Source: Ignavibacteriales bacterium (lineage in GTDB: Bacteria > Bacteroidota > Ignavibacteria > UBA10030). From it: a stretch of DNA of 64,000 nt. Every line of letters begins with the position of its first letter. Within the stretch, counting starts at the first letter, position 1. Below are positions 9,244-22,312 of this stretch, in pieces. The notes beneath the pieces were generated by a model. The model saw nothing but the letters and a program-made list of their open reading frames with translations. It was not told the origin of the DNA and searched no databases. A program made the position numbers and the translations under genes. Location of the stretch: contig JAPLFQ010000005.1 in NCBI GenBank assembly GCA_026390595.1, positions 186,001-250,000 on the forward strand. The letters run 5' to 3'.

Positions 9244-12200
9244 TTACCCGTTCTCTCCCGCGAGCCGTGCAATCTGCAGCATGTAGAACCGCAGAAGCTG
9301 TTGCTTTTCAGGGGAGAGGGCCTGCTCTTCGATCTTTGCTATCTTTTCGACCTCTTTCAGCGACCGGACGATCGCAACCGGCACCTCGACCATCCCTTCT
9401 GAGATTGCTCCGAGATAGTTCAACGCCGAAGCAAGGAACTGACGCATATCGTCCGTCGGGTTGGAGGCGGTGAAGAAGTGCGAAAGCTCTGATGATAATT
9501 TCATAGCCCGAAGAGTCCTGGAGTCGTTTTTCAGCGGCTGATTGAGGGAAAGCGTGTTCAACGCAACCGCAAGTTCAACGAAACTTTGAACGCGCTGCAT
9601 GATCGGGTTTTCAAGAAGGTCCCAGATCTTCGCACGCCACGAGCGGATATCCCCCGGTACAGCAAGAAGGCTATCGACGTCCTTCTGCCATTGCTCGTCT
9701 GTTGATCCGCGCGTTCCGCCGGACAGTTTTTCTGCGTCGGTATTGAAAAGGTCTCCCTGCAGCAGCACGGCCAGGTCGGGCCGGAGTGTGGGGAGAAGTT
9801 CCCTTATAAACGTCCCGTTCTCAAAAAAATCATTCACGTCGAGCCCGTGCCTTCGCAACAGTTCCTGCTGTAAAAGTCCGACGTACCGGGGAAGACTATC
9901 GTTGTCTTCTCTGAGAGCGAGAAACGCCGATATCCCGGCCGGGAACGCTGGTTCAATCCGCTTGAGGAACGTGAGCTCCGGATCGTGATAAATCCTCAGT
10001 GTGTGAAGCATCTCGTATACGGGAAGGTTGGGTAGCAGCCGGTCGGCAATCAACGACCGCGAATCCCCCTCTTTGAATTCAAGCTGTCGGAATCTATCCA
10101 GGGCCCGGAAGAGCCCCGTCGTGAGCTGGTTCAAACCAAGCACTGCTGTTTGTGCCTGGTTGTGTGCTATCGCTCGCAGCCGGCTCCCGTGCCGCGAGAG
10201 CGGTATGATTTTCGCGATTCGTTCCAGAATGCGCTGGCCGCGCTCGCTACCCGCTCCGGTTGTTGGCCGAATGGTGGGCCTGTCGCGGAGCTGCGGCATT
10301 GTTCGGGCGATGAAGTAGGAGATAATGTGAACACCGACCACATCTTCTTCTCTCCCGTAGAGAATCTGCCGGAAATCTTCCGTCAGCAGGGTGATGAATT
10401 GATCGTAGACGGCGTCCCTGGTTCCCACTGTCAGGCGCTCAAGCTCCTGCGCGCCCCGTTTCTTTTGTTGCAACCGACTTTCGACGAGCGACTCTGCAGC
10501 GCGTATCAAATCATTCCGGTGTCTGCGCTGCGATTCGCGCATGTGGTAGTGAACATTCGCGCTTTCTTCAACGGGGAGGTAGCGGAGTTGTTCCGATATG
10601 GTGCTCTGAAGTGTTCGAAGGTCACCACTGGTGAAGATTCCCATGAGTGGAGTTGTTGCGTACTCCGTGCTTTTCCGCGCTGCCGCCGGAAGGTGCGACG
10701 CAATAAGCTGCCGCGCAGATGGCGATTTCACAAACGCTGGCTCGCCCGACACGCCCGCATAGTATCCGCCCTGCCGTTGCATTGGCTCACCACTTCCCAG
10801 TTTGATTCTGACCCGCTCAATTACTTGGTGTTCTGCCAGCCAGAGAATCGTCGCGTGCTTTGCCTGCCGGTAGAGCGCGGCTCCGGCCGCCTGACCCACT
10901 TGTTGGCTGAGATCTGAACCCGCAATGAACACCTCCGAGATCACCTCGGCAAACCGGTCGGCGGTTTCCTGGTTTACGCGGCGGCTCTGAAGCGCATAGT
11001 CCCAGATTTTTGTCAGATACGATGGAATAGACCGGACCGACTCAAGGTCCTCGAAAAGCGGAATAAGCTGGATGACGGGCAGCTCAAGGCCGGGGTTGTT
11101 TCTCAGCACCTGTTCCCGCCGCGCGCGCAGCTTCCGGTCCACCGTGATCAGGGCTTCCGCCTGCGTTGACATGCTGACCTGCAGGGCAAGAATAATCCCC
11201 GGGGTGCCGTACTTCGCCGCTATTTCATTGATCTCGTATATGTTGTGAACGGTCGTATCGATCGCAAACGAGTCTTGCGCCGTGATCATCGCTTGATCAA
11301 TGCGCGGCGTAATAACCATGCGTCGCAGCAGATCGCGGTAGAATGACGCTTCCCCCAACACTTCGTCGTTGCCGATGTTCTGCTGTATCGCCGCAATAAG
11401 GGCGAACAGCTGTTTTCGGAGCTTCTTATTAAGGGAGAAGTAATACTCCAGCGTTTCCCGGCGTTGAATACGAAGGTCCACCATCTTCCGTTCCAACCGG
11501 TCATTGTGCTGCCACAGCAGCGTCAGCGGATCCCGCGCGAGCCGAAGCTTCATCCCCACGTTGCGCACGGCTCCGGCGCGAACGCTGAACGGCAGAATCC
11601 CGCGATATCTTTTTTCCAGTTGGTGCGTCAGGTCGGTAATGTCGTTTAACAGCTTTGTAAATCGCCGATTGTGTTCCGCCAACGTTTGTAATTCGGCGGC
11701 AAGTTCCGGATCAATCCGAACGGCTTTGTCGGCACTCAACAGAACCGAAAGGAGTTTCGCAAGATGGCGTACGTTTTCGATGAGCACTGACGCGACCAGC
11801 CGGTGTCCTTGACCTGAGGGGCGATTACTTCCGTCCCAATCACCCCAGAAGGACATGATCTGAGGTTGCGTCGTGCCGACCCGCAGTAACGCGGCGCTCT
11901 CTGCGGCAATCATCGATCGAAGATCCAGGATAAGCTCATCTGATTCCTCGCTGGAGGTAATCGCGACATTCATGCCGAGATATTCTTCCAGCAGATATTG
12001 CGCCGCCTGGTCCACGCTCGACGGAGAAATCAATTCTTCGCGGACAAGTTTCGCAATAATATCTTCGAAGCAGCGCTCGGTCTGAATCGAGTACATCTGA
12101 GTCGGGTGCACTGTTCGATCGCTGGCGCGCTGCCGAAACCTTCGGTCGCGACGCTCAAGAGAATCCTTGTAAAGTTCCTGCTCAAGCCGCCGGACCATTG

Positions 12201-14856
12201 TTTTTCCTGCATTTGCGCGCGCTTCTTGAATAAGCTGGTCGCTCTCGAAAAACCGATCCATACCACGTTGCTTGAAAACGATGAGCCGCTGCACTGCATA
12301 GCCGTCGGAGAACCGCTGCTCCGAACCTGTTGCACGGAATTGCCCGTACTGTCGCAGGCTGATTCGCCGGCATGCGGTGAGCACCCGCTGTTCAACGTCG
12401 TTCCACCGATCCCCGTATCCACCCTGCCGCTTCTCGCTTGTGGTTGTGTGTTCGGGCAAAAGGGCGGGGTAGAGACGGTTATACCGTGCCGATTCTTCTG
12501 CAATAAGCCTGTTCAGGTCAATAAGAACGCGCCGCGTTTTCTTAAGGAGTATTTCTGCTCCGTCAGCTCCGCCAAGCGTAAGGCGAAAGGTCTTGCGACC
12601 TGTGTCGAAGCCGTGCTCCGTACGTGCAAACGTCGAGAGCGGCAGCATCCCGATCCCCTGGCGCGCAAGTCCCGAGGCCAGCCAGTCGAGCGATAATCCT
12701 GATGGTAGCTGGTGAACCACGAGCAGCGGGTAGAGGCTTCCGGCCGGGGGAAGAATGTCGATTTCAAAAGGATTGCGGTCCCGCGGAAGGCTTTTCACTG
12801 CCTCGAGGAGCGCGTCGGTACGTTCGCGGAGAATGTGGTTGCGCAGGCGCCAATAAGACCGAGCGATTTCCGTCTCGCTGCGATAGAAGAGGTATGTAAG
12901 AGCTATCGCACCGAGATTCGGTCGGATGTGATGGTGCATCTGGACAAAGCGACGATGAAGTTCGCGGTGTCGGATCTCAACAACCGCCAGGCGCGCGCCC
13001 GCCAGCGAGTCCGTTTTGGAAACAGAGTGGACGGTAACAACCTTTGCCGTCTGCTCCCGGACCAGCCTTCCCCCGGCAACGAGTTCGTCTGCAAGCTGGC
13101 GCACCGTCTTGATGTGCGGCAGCGTGTCGGCGGGGGCAACCTCCTGATACGACAGATCGTCAATAACCCACACGCCATGGTCGAGCAGCCAGCCGAGGAG
13201 TCTCTTGATTTCACCTTCATGAAAGATCCGGCCGGTCGCGTTGTGCGGATTATTGAGAACCACCGCTCCGTATTCATTCCAGCGCTCATCAGCGGAAAGC
13301 TGTTTCCGAACGGAGCCGATCATTGCATCCACGTCGAGGGCAAAGGATGGCGTAAGCGGAACCGGGTGCACCACCGGAAAACAGTGTTCATAACTCCAGC
13401 TCAGGTCCGGCACCACGACTTCGCGAATCCCGCAATGGAATCCAAGCAGGCCGAGGGCGCTCCTTGAAGAACCGCTCACCACAACGCTTCGGGATATTTC
13501 GTACTCGGGGTGGTGTTTCAGAAACGCACGAAGGAAGCTTTGTTCCAGCTCCCTCTGCCACTCCGGCGAATCTACCTTTCTTACCAGTTCGCCGAGAAAC
13601 GCACCGGCATCCATCTCCGCGAACGCGTCAAGAGGAGCAAGCGAGCGAACGTCTTCCGCCCTGTCGGCGATCTTGTTTAACGTTCCGCTTATCCGGTCAA
13701 TCCGGTTTTCTACCTTCTCAGACAGCTTTGTTATGTACGTATCAAGGCGTTCGTCCAGCAGCCGCGCAAAGGTGGAAAATGCGTCGGTTGAACGATCTCC
13801 TTGGAAGATGGGCTGATAGGAGGGTTCAACAATAATTTCGTTTGTTGGATGGCTCGCTGCCTGCGCCGTCTCCCTGTTCTCGAGAAGATAGGAAAGAAGT
13901 TCGATCTCAGAAGCCGAGGGGGTTCCCTTTAACTGAAAATGTGTTGATTCGAAAACTGCGAGAATGTCCGCGTTACCAGCCAGGAATACGGTCGCCAGCT
14001 CGCGGAAGCGGTTCTGGAAGATGGCTGGCGTAAGAATTCGCACAACCCGTTGTGTTAGTTTCGCTTCTCGCGCAAGAGAGAGGTGGTTCGGCGCATCGTT
14101 GGCTTCGATGAACAAGAGCGGTAATTCGAGGCTTGTCTGGCGCAGCGACCGTCGCGCCTCCTCTCCAAGAACCGAACCCATGATGAGTAGTGTCGGTGTC
14201 TGTGGAAATTGAACAAAGTGATTACCGAGCAGGCCGAGCGCATGCTGTTCGTCGTCAGGGAGTTGTGTGAACGCGAGTCCGCGATACGCCTGTTCGTCAA
14301 CAACTTTCCTGGCGTGGTGCAGAAAGACATGGAGGGGCTGTTCCACAAGGAATGACGAAAGGGCATGGAAGAGTACCCGGAGCGCCTCTTCGACACCGCC
14401 CGTCGCGAGGATGATCTCGCGCCTTCCCGAAGTTTGCCCAAGGTCGTACGACAATGGTTCGGGTTGACTCTGAAGCCATTCGGAAAGAACTTTTACGGGG
14501 TTGTTCGGATTGTTGCGCGCAAAGCCGCCCCGGGGTGTGTAGGGCGCGCTCTTGTGGATAAGATTGCGGAGAAACGACAGCTTTGGTTCGTTCTGTTCGT
14601 CCCATTCAAGATATTTCAGGATTTCTTCGGTGTTTGCGTCCGACAGGTCCTCGCGCCGTATGTCGATGCCGAGGACAATCCGCAGGTATGCGGAGGCGAG
14701 CCGTTCGTCCTGAATGGGGTTGCCGATGTGAAAGTTGACGCGCTCTTCCGGCGCCGCTGACGAGGAGGCTGTCGTTTCGCTGATTTCCGAAACCCTGGCG
14801 GCCTTGAGCGGCTTGAGCCTAAACAAGGATAGGGGATCCCTGGAGTGTGTGTGCAT
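9244..14856 (-). CDS. Giant aminotransferase-like / PEP carboxylase-like two-module protein
   Basis: This 1870-aa protein joins two enzyme-like halves. Residues about 420-790 carry the fold-type I PLP aminotransferase set: NNPHNATG (near 538), the pyridine-binding Asp in VIDDLSYQE (near 565), the Schiff-base Lys in HSVSKTDS (near 612) and a late Arg in FRLTLGG (near 758). Residues 40-400 look like a further degenerate aminotransferase-type segment (FHIGNPIQD). From about 870 onward the sequence follows PEP carboxylase: TVHPTQ (near 917, cf. AHPTE/Q), PLFEDLES (near 1267, cf. PLFET) and AGSDLSQQ (near 1315, cf. GYSDSAKD). The FHGRGG motif is replaced by GSGEPMQRQGG (near 1357), so carboxylase activity is doubtful. 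An oxaloacetate-to-aspartate coupling or a regulatory role is inference. The frame is uninterrupted. Confidence 0.8.
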   Translation of the reverse strand: MHTHSRDPLSLFRLKPLKAARVSEISETTASSSAAPEERVNFHIGNPIQDERLASAYLRIVLGIDIRREDLSDANTEEILKYLEWDEQNEPKLSFLRNLIHKSAPYTPRGGFARNNPNNPVKVLSEWLQSQPEPLSYDLGQTSGRREIILATGGVEEALRVLFHALSSFLVEQPLHVFLHHARKVVDEQAYRGLAFTQLPDDEQHALGLLGNHFVQFPQTPTLLIMGSVLGEEARRSLRQTSLELPLLFIEANDAPNHLSLAREAKLTQRVVRILTPAIFQNRFRELATVFLAGNADILAVFESTHFQLKGTPSASEIELLSYLLENRETAQAASHPTNEIIVEPSYQPIFQGDRSTDAFSTFARLLDERLDTYITKLSEKVENRIDRISGTLNKIADRAEDVRSLAPLDAFAEMDAGAFLGELVRKVDSPEWQRELEQSFLRAFLKHHPEYEISRSVVVSGSSRSALGLLGFHCGIREVVVPDLSWSYEHCFPVVHPVPLTPSFALDVDAMIGSVRKQLSADERWNEYGAVVLNNPHNATGRIFHEGEIKRLLGWLLDHGVWVIDDLSYQEVAPADTLPHIKTVRQLADELVAGGRLVREQTAKVVTVHSVSKTDSLAGARLAVVEIRHRELHRRFVQMHHHIRPNLGAIALTYLFYRSETEIARSYWRLRNHILRERTDALLEAVKSLPRDRNPFEIDILPPAGSLYPLLVVHQLPSGLSLDWLASGLARQGIGMLPLSTFARTEHGFDTGRKTFRLTLGGADGAEILLKKTRRVLIDLNRLIAEESARYNRLYPALLPEHTTTSEKRQGGYGDRWNDVEQRVLTACRRISLRQYGQFRATGSEQRFSDGYAVQRLIVFKQRGMDRFFESDQLIQEARANAGKTMVRRLEQELYKDSLERRDRRFRQRASDRTVHPTQMYSIQTERCFEDIIAKLVREELISPSSVDQAAQYLLEEYLGMNVAITSSEESDELILDLRSMIAAESAALLRVGTTQPQIMSFWGDWDGSNRPSGQGHRLVASVLIENVRHLAKLLSVLLSADKAVRIDPELAAELQTLAEHNRRFTKLLNDITDLTHQLEKRYRGILPFSVRAGAVRNVGMKLRLARDPLTLLWQHNDRLERKMVDLRIQRRETLEYYFSLNKKLRKQLFALIAAIQQNIGNDEVLGEASFYRDLLRRMVITPRIDQAMITAQDSFAIDTTVHNIYEINEIAAKYGTPGIILALQVSMSTQAEALITVDRKLRARREQVLRNNPGLELPVIQLIPLFEDLESVRSIPSYLTKIWDYALQSRRVNQETADRFAEVISEVFIAGSDLSQQVGQAAGAALYRQAKHATILWLAEHQVIERVRIKLGSGEPMQRQGGYYAGVSGEPAFVKSPSARQLIASHLPAAARKSTEYATTPLMGIFTSGDLRTLQSTISEQLRYLPVEESANVHYHMRESQRRHRNDLIRAAESLVESRLQQKKRGAQELERLTVGTRDAVYDQFITLLTEDFRQILYGREEDVVGVHIISYFIARTMPQLRDRPTIRPTTGAGSERGQRILERIAKIIPLSRHGSRLRAIAHNQAQTAVLGLNQLTTGLFRALDRFRQLEFKEGDSRSLIADRLLPNLPVYEMLHTLRIYHDPELTFLKRIEPAFPAGISAFLALREDNDSLPRYVGLLQQELLRRHGLDVNDFFENGTFIRELLPTLRPDLAVLLQGDLFNTDAEKLSGGTRGSTDEQWQKDVDSLLAVPGDIRSWRAKIWDLLENPIMQRVQSFVELAVALNTLSLNQPLKNDSRTLRAMKLSSELSHFFTASNPTDDMRQFLASALNYLGAISEGMVEVPVAIVRSLKEVEKIAKIEEQALSPEKQQLLRFYMLQIARLAGENG

Positions 14857-14901
14857 GGAGTGCGCGTGACTCCCCCGTGAGGGGAGGCCCCGGTTAGTGA
14901 G

Positions 14902-15891
14902 TTATTCGACGGGGCGCTTTGGTTTTACCTTTTTCGCTTCCGTTCGATAGGATTCGATGGCGCTCAGAAGGATCTTCTGCAGGGTCCCCAACAACTCGGA
15001 TCCATGTGACAGGTCCTGTGGAGAAAGTGATACGATGGTGCGCGCGTTTTTCAATCCCTGGCTTGCCTCTGCCAAGCGCGCTGCTTGCGGGGTGAGCATG
15101 AGAAGCTCCGGACTGCTCCTGAGAACATCCAGTTCTTCTTTGTCCAGCTCGAGTTTCTTGCGGCTCTGCTTGAGTTCCTCGTCGACGCGGATGTTCAAGA
15201 GCGACGACTCACGCTCCAGTTGGCTCTTTTTCAGGCTGTGCTTTTTCAACTCCAGTTCGTGTTCCAGGAGTGCTATTTCTTCGTCCGCTTTCAGCTTCGC
15301 TTTTGCTGTCGCGACGCGTGCCTGCTGGTTCAATTCTTCTGTCTGCTTGAGAATCCGGGCATGTTCCTGTTGTCGCAGGGCTTCCGAGATCTGCGGGTTG
15401 ACGGGCTCGAAAGCAAGAAGCGTCAACGAGATTACTTCCAGACCAAACGAGGTTATGGTGACCGACGTTTTCTGCTTCAGGTGTTCAAGAATCTTCTCCG
15501 ACGAGAGCTCCTCGATGCCGAGCTGTTCAGTGTAGGTTTTCACTATTCCCAGAAGAAGCGCTTCGAGGTCTTTCGCGGCGCGGGCAACGGCGTCGCCGTT
15601 CCATCCTCCCACACGGATAAGGGCCGCAAGGTTCGCGGGGCTGGCGGCTACGGTGAGTCCAAGCTTTACTCTGATTTCGAGGTTGCCTTTGGCGGTGGCG
15701 TCAACGGTTAGCTGCAGTGAGTGGGTCGTGCGCCGGATCGGCAGGCTGAAGTGCCGGGGATAGAGTCGGCCCTTTCTGGATGCAAGGCCGGCTTTGTCCT
15801 CATAGACAATGAGGTAGTCGGATTTTCTGAAACGATACTCGAAAAGGATGGCAAACAGCACCAGAACGAGGAAACCCGCAACGAACTCCAT
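14902..15891 (-). CDS. SPFH/band-7 domain membrane protein
   Basis: The 329-aa protein has one N-terminal membrane span (MEFVAGFLVLVLFAILFEY), a basic stop, then an SPFH/band-7-like domain (about 25-170, including VKTYTEQLGIEELSSEKI and LEVISLTLLAFEPVNPQI). A long charged helix (about 175-255) with heptad character suits coiled-coil assembly, and the tail is lysine-rich. Stomatin/flotillin-type proteins form ring-like scaffolds on the inner membrane and often regulate proteases or channels. AAGGAG sits six bases before the start codon. It lies 45 bases upstream of the giant aminotransferase/PEPC-like gene on the same strand, so co-transcription is likely. No NfeD partner is present. Confidence 0.75.
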   Translation of the reverse strand: MEFVAGFLVLVLFAILFEYRFRKSDYLIVYEDKAGLASRKGRLYPRHFSLPIRRTTHSLQLTVDATAKGNLEIRVKLGLTVAASPANLAALIRVGGWNGDAVARAAKDLEALLLGIVKTYTEQLGIEELSSEKILEHLKQKTSVTITSFGLEVISLTLLAFEPVNPQISEALRQQEHARILKQTEELNQQARVATAKAKLKADEEIALLEHELELKKHSLKKSQLERESSLLNIRVDEELKQSRKKLELDKEELDVLRSSPELLMLTPQAARLAEASQGLKNARTIVSLSPQDLSHGSELLGTLQKILLSAIESYRTEAKKVKPKRPVE

Positions 15892-16024
15892 GCTCTTCTC
15901 CTTGATGATTGGGATGATCCCGGTTGCCGAAGATCTGGAACAAGGGGACTTTTGCGTCGCTGTTTCGCGGCGTTTCGTTCGGATTCAGCGACACAAGGCG
16001 GGGAGGATTCTTCCGCCTGAATTG

Positions 16025-18649
16025 TTATTTCGATTTCTTCTTTTTCTTCTGCGCTTTTTTGCTGCCCGACTCCTTCTTGGCTTCCACCTTGGCCGCCGGG
16101 GTTTTCCGCTCTTCCTTGATGTTTGCCTTGACTGGTTTTGTCGGCGCCGGACCGGACTTACCATCCTTCATCCCGTTTGTTTTCTTCTCCAGCTCCTTCT
16201 CCGCGAGCCGTTTCTCTTCTTCCTCCTCTGCCATAACAATCGCAACATCGGCAACCGTGTCGCCCTCATGCAGCCGGATCAACCGCACCCCTTGTGTGTT
16301 GCGTCCCGCAACGCGGATATCCGATGCATGCTGGCGGATAACCATGCCGTTGGTCGTCACGACCACCACGTCGTCGGTATCAACCGCCTCTTTGATCGCA
16401 ACCATGATCCCGGTCTTTTCTGACGTCTTCACGGTAATAATCCCCTTCCCTCCGCGGTGGCTGACGCGGTATTCCTCTTCCTCGCTTCGCTTCCCATACC
16501 CGTTCTTGGTTGCGACGAGAATTGTGATCCCTTTTCTCCGGAGGTTCACAGCGCCGACGACTTTGTCTTTCTTTCCCAGGTTGATGCCGCGAACACCCGC
16601 GGCGCTTCGACCCATTGGCCGCACTTCTTCCTCGTGGAACCGTATTGCAATGCCTTCCTTGGTTCCGATAATGATGTCTTGTTTTCCGTCTGTGAGTTTC
16701 GCGTCTTTCAGTAAGTCGTCCTTCTTCAGCGTCATTGCCGCAATACCGCTCTTCCGCGGATTGCTGAACTCGGAGAGAAGGACCTTCTTCACAAGTCCGG
16801 CTTCTGTGACCATGAAGACGTAATGCTGGTCATCAAATTCCTTCACTGTTATAAAGGCGCTGATCGTTTCCTCTGAGCCCTTTGACAGCAGGGAGTTGAT
16901 CGACTTCCCTTTCGCCGTCCGGCCTCCTTCGGGGATCTCAAAGACCTTCAGCCAGTAACACCGGCCGGCGTTTGTGAAGAAGAGGATGTAGTTGTGTGTG
17001 CTGGCGACAAACATGTGCGCCACAAAATCATCTTCTTTTGTCGCCGCCCCCGTAACCCCTTTGCCGCCGCGCGATTGCCGCCGGTAGCCGGAGACCGGAA
17101 ACCTCTTGATCAATCCCTGGTGGCTGATGGTGATCACGACCTCTTCTTCAGCAATCATGTCCTCGATGCTGAACTCTTCAGCCTTGTAGACGATTTCGGT
17201 CCGGCGCTCATCGCCGTACTTTTCTTTCACCGTGATCAGTTCGTCTTCGATGATCTTCAGCTGCAGCTGCTTGCTCTTCAGGATCGCCTTGAGCTTCTCA
17301 ATCAGCTTGATCGTTTCCCGGTACTCGTCTTCAACTTTCTTTCGTTCCAGGCCGGTCAACTTCTGCAGCCGCATGTCCAGAATGGCTTTTGCCTGAATCT
17401 CGGACAGCTTGAACTTCTTCATCAACCCGAGCTTTGCGGCCTCGACGTCCTTCGATTGCTTGATCAGCCTGATGATCGCATCGATGTTGTCGAGGGCAAT
17501 AATGTATCCCTCGAGAATATGCGCCCGTTTTTCTGCTTCATCCAACTCGAACTTCGACCGGCGGACAACGACAACGTTTCGATGTTCGACAAATTTCTGG
17601 ATCATCTCTTTCAGCGTCAGCACGCGGGGGCGGCCCTCCACGAGCGACAACATGATGATGCCGAACGTGGTCTGCATCTGCGTGTGCATATACAGGTTGT
17701 TGAGCACAACCTCCGCGTTCGCGTCCCGCCGCAGCTCGATGACCATGCGCATGCCGTCGCGATCGGATTCATCGCGCACGTCGGCAATATCTTCGATCTT
17801 CTTGTCGTTCACGAGATCTGCGATTTTTTCGATCAGCGAGGCTTTGTTCACCATGTAGGGAAGTTCGGAGACGATGATGCGCTGCCGGTCTCCTTTGCCC
17901 GTCTCGATGCTCGCGCGTGCGCGCACAAGAATGCGCCCTCGTCCCGTTGTGTACGCGTCCCGTACGCCATCGTACCCGTAGATGATACCACCCGTCGGGA
18001 AGTCCGGAGCAACGATGTGCTTCATCAGCTGCGCGTTGGTAATCTCCGCGTCTTTGATGAAGGCAAGACATCCGTCAATAACCTCGTTCAGGTTGTGCGG
18101 CGGAATGTTTGTGGCCATGCCGACAGCGATACCGCTGGCGCCGTTACAGAGGAGGTTCGGAAAAAGAGCCGGGAGGACTGAGGGCTCTTTGAGTGTATCG
18201 TCAAAATTTGGCGTGAAATCGACCGTGTTCTTTTCCAGGTCGCGCAGCATCTCTTCGGCAATCTTCGCAAGGCGCGCCTCCGTATACCGCATCGCCGCGG
18301 CCGAGTCCCCGTCCACAGAACCAAAGTTGCCCTGCCCGTCCACGAGCGGATAGCGCAGGGAAAAGTCCTGCACCATGCGCACCATGCTGTCGTACACCGC
18401 CGAGTCGCCGTGCGGGTGATACTTGCCAAGCACCTCACCAACGATGCGCGCGCTTTTCTTGTACGCCCGGCTGCTTGCAAGGCCAAGGTCTTGCATCCCA
18501 AAAAGCACGCGACGGTGAACCGGTTTCAGGCCGTCGCGCACGTCGGGCAGCGCCCGCGCAACGATCACCGACATCGAATAGTCGATGTAGGAGCCCTTCA
18601 TTTCTTCTTCGATGTCAACCGGTATAATCTTCTCGTTCAGATTCGCCAT
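16025..18649 (-). CDS. gyrA: DNA gyrase subunit A
   Basis: GyrA is the DNA-cleaving and DNA-wrapping subunit of gyrase, which introduces negative supercoils using GyrB-hydrolysed ATP. The active-site tyrosine is Tyr122 in AMRYTEARL. The quinolone pocket reads [10 protein letters not shown] with Ser83 and Asp87, which is the unmutated susceptible-type pattern. The GyrA box needed for wrapping is present as QSRGGKG in the C-terminal domain, which supports gyrase rather than topoisomerase IV. At 874 aa it is normal length. The last 60 residues are extremely rich in Lys, Glu and Ala, beyond the usual acidic tail. It follows gyrB by 46 bases. Confidence 0.97.
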   Translation of the reverse strand: MANLNEKIIPVDIEEEMKGSYIDYSMSVIVARALPDVRDGLKPVHRRVLFGMQDLGLASSRAYKKSARIVGEVLGKYHPHGDSAVYDSMVRMVQDFSLRYPLVDGQGNFGSVDGDSAAAMRYTEARLAKIAEEMLRDLEKNTVDFTPNFDDTLKEPSVLPALFPNLLCNGASGIAVGMATNIPPHNLNEVIDGCLAFIKDAEITNAQLMKHIVAPDFPTGGIIYGYDGVRDAYTTGRGRILVRARASIETGKGDRQRIIVSELPYMVNKASLIEKIADLVNDKKIEDIADVRDESDRDGMRMVIELRRDANAEVVLNNLYMHTQMQTTFGIIMLSLVEGRPRVLTLKEMIQKFVEHRNVVVVRRSKFELDEAEKRAHILEGYIIALDNIDAIIRLIKQSKDVEAAKLGLMKKFKLSEIQAKAILDMRLQKLTGLERKKVEDEYRETIKLIEKLKAILKSKQLQLKIIEDELITVKEKYGDERRTEIVYKAEEFSIEDMIAEEEVVITISHQGLIKRFPVSGYRRQSRGGKGVTGAATKEDDFVAHMFVASTHNYILFFTNAGRCYWLKVFEIPEGGRTAKGKSINSLLSKGSEETISAFITVKEFDDQHYVFMVTEAGLVKKVLLSEFSNPRKSGIAAMTLKKDDLLKDAKLTDGKQDIIIGTKEGIAIRFHEEEVRPMGRSAAGVRGINLGKKDKVVGAVNLRRKGITILVATKNGYGKRSEEEEYRVSHRGGKGIITVKTSEKTGIMVAIKEAVDTDDVVVVTTNGMVIRQHASDIRVAGRNTQGVRLIRLHEGDTVADVAIVMAEEEEEKRLAEKELEKKTNGMKDGKSGPAPTKPVKANIKEERKTPAAKVEAKKESGSKKAQKKKKKSK

Positions 18650-18695
18650 TCGTATTCCCGTTTAGAGCTGTGTAATATCCGAATTGTCTGGTGCT

Positions 18696-21068
<2,373 letters not shown>

Positions 21069-21097
<29 letters not shown>

Positions 21098-22220
21098 ACT
21101 CAACCGTTCCTTTGCTCACCAAGAACCGCCGGTTTGCCCCCGTCCAATCGAACGCGGGAGGAAAAACGCTTTCGCTTGTCGTCGTGATGAACGCCTGGCC
21201 GACCGATCCGGTCAGCGCCAGAAGTCTTTCGGATCTGTGGTGATCAAGCTCCGTGAAAACATCGTCGAGCAAGAGAATTGGCCGCTCGTTCCGTTTTGCC
21301 TGAAGGTAGACGAACTCTGCAATCTTCAGGGCAATCAGGAATGTTTTGTGCTGTCCCTGCGATGCGTGTGACCGAACGCTCAGAGTGTTGATTGCAAGAT
21401 CGAGTTCATCCCTGTGCGGTCCGACCAGCGTGATTCCGAGCCGCTTTTCCTCAGATGCTTTGGCCCTCAACGTTTGCTGAAAGAGACTTTTCAGCTCCTC
21501 TTCGGACGCCCCGTCTTCATGTGTTACCGATGGCTGATACTGTATCGCGGGCTGCTCAATCCTGCCTGCGATCTGGCTGTACGATTCATGGACAATGGGC
21601 TGAAGCTCTTTGAGAAACAGGCTGCGTCGGTGAGTGATCCGCGCTCCGCTGTCGACCAATTCCTGATCCCAGGGCTCGATCACATCCGCATAGTCTATTC
21701 GGCGCACCTTGCTGTCAAACAACACTCTGTTTCGCTGCCGCAGCACCCGGCGGTATTCGAGCAGGTCTTCCAGATACACCTTGCTCGCCTGCGCAATCAC
21801 AAAGTCCAGAAATCGCCGCCGATCTGCCGGCCCCCCGCTTGTAATCGCTCCCGATTCCGGCGACAAGACTACGACCGGAAACTGTCCCACGACTTCCGAG
21901 AACTTCTCCACGGGCGCTTTGTTGATCAGAAATCTCTTTTCCCCGGACTCGTGATCGTAGGAGACTGCTATGTGATACCGCAATCCCGAATCCGTTTCCA
22001 GTTCACCGCTGGCGTTGAACCGCGATGCCCCAACCCGAAGAACCACGCCGTCGGCGCTGCCAAAGAAACTTTTCGTCAGACACAGGTACGAGATGGCTTC
22101 GAGGAGGTTGGTCTTCCCCTCGCCATTTCTACCAAGAACCGCATTGATCCCCTCTCCGAAGACTACGTCGGTATGAGTGTGGTTGCGGAAATTCTGTGCG
22201 TGGAGTTCGCGGATCTTCAC
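21069..22220 (-). CDS. recF: DNA replication and repair protein RecF
   Basis: RecF is an SMC-like ATPase that, with RecO and RecR, loads RecA at single-strand gaps. The 383-aa protein has Walker A GRNGEGKTNLLEAI (near 30-43), the ABC-type signature region (SQGQHKTFLIALKIAEF), and Walker B ILLLDDVFTELDHHRSERL. The start MKIRELHAQNFRN is typical. It lies between dnaN and the DUF721 gene. A 92-base gap to dnaN holds a strong hairpin without a T-tract. Confidence 0.96.
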
Positions 22221-22246
22221 ATTCTCTGATGGCGCTTACAATGCGA

Positions 22247-22278
22247 TAGCCCCGCTCCCGCGTTGCGGGATGGGGCTA
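22247..22278. repeat. Strong stem-loop between dnaN and recF
   Basis: TAGCCCC (22247-22253) pairs with GGGGCTA (22272-22278), and the inner segments CCCGC/GCGGG also pair. No T-run follows on either strand, so it is more likely an RNA-processing or attenuating hairpin, or a REP-like palindrome, than a full terminator. Confidence 0.45.
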
Positions 22279-22312
22279 CCTTCACAAATTCACCCAACCC
22301 AACGGCATAGTC

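Noticed and set aside
16994-18181. Rightward 395-aa frame opposite gyrA
   Set aside because: It is antisense to the conserved GyrA catalytic region; the length reflects codon bias, not a gene.
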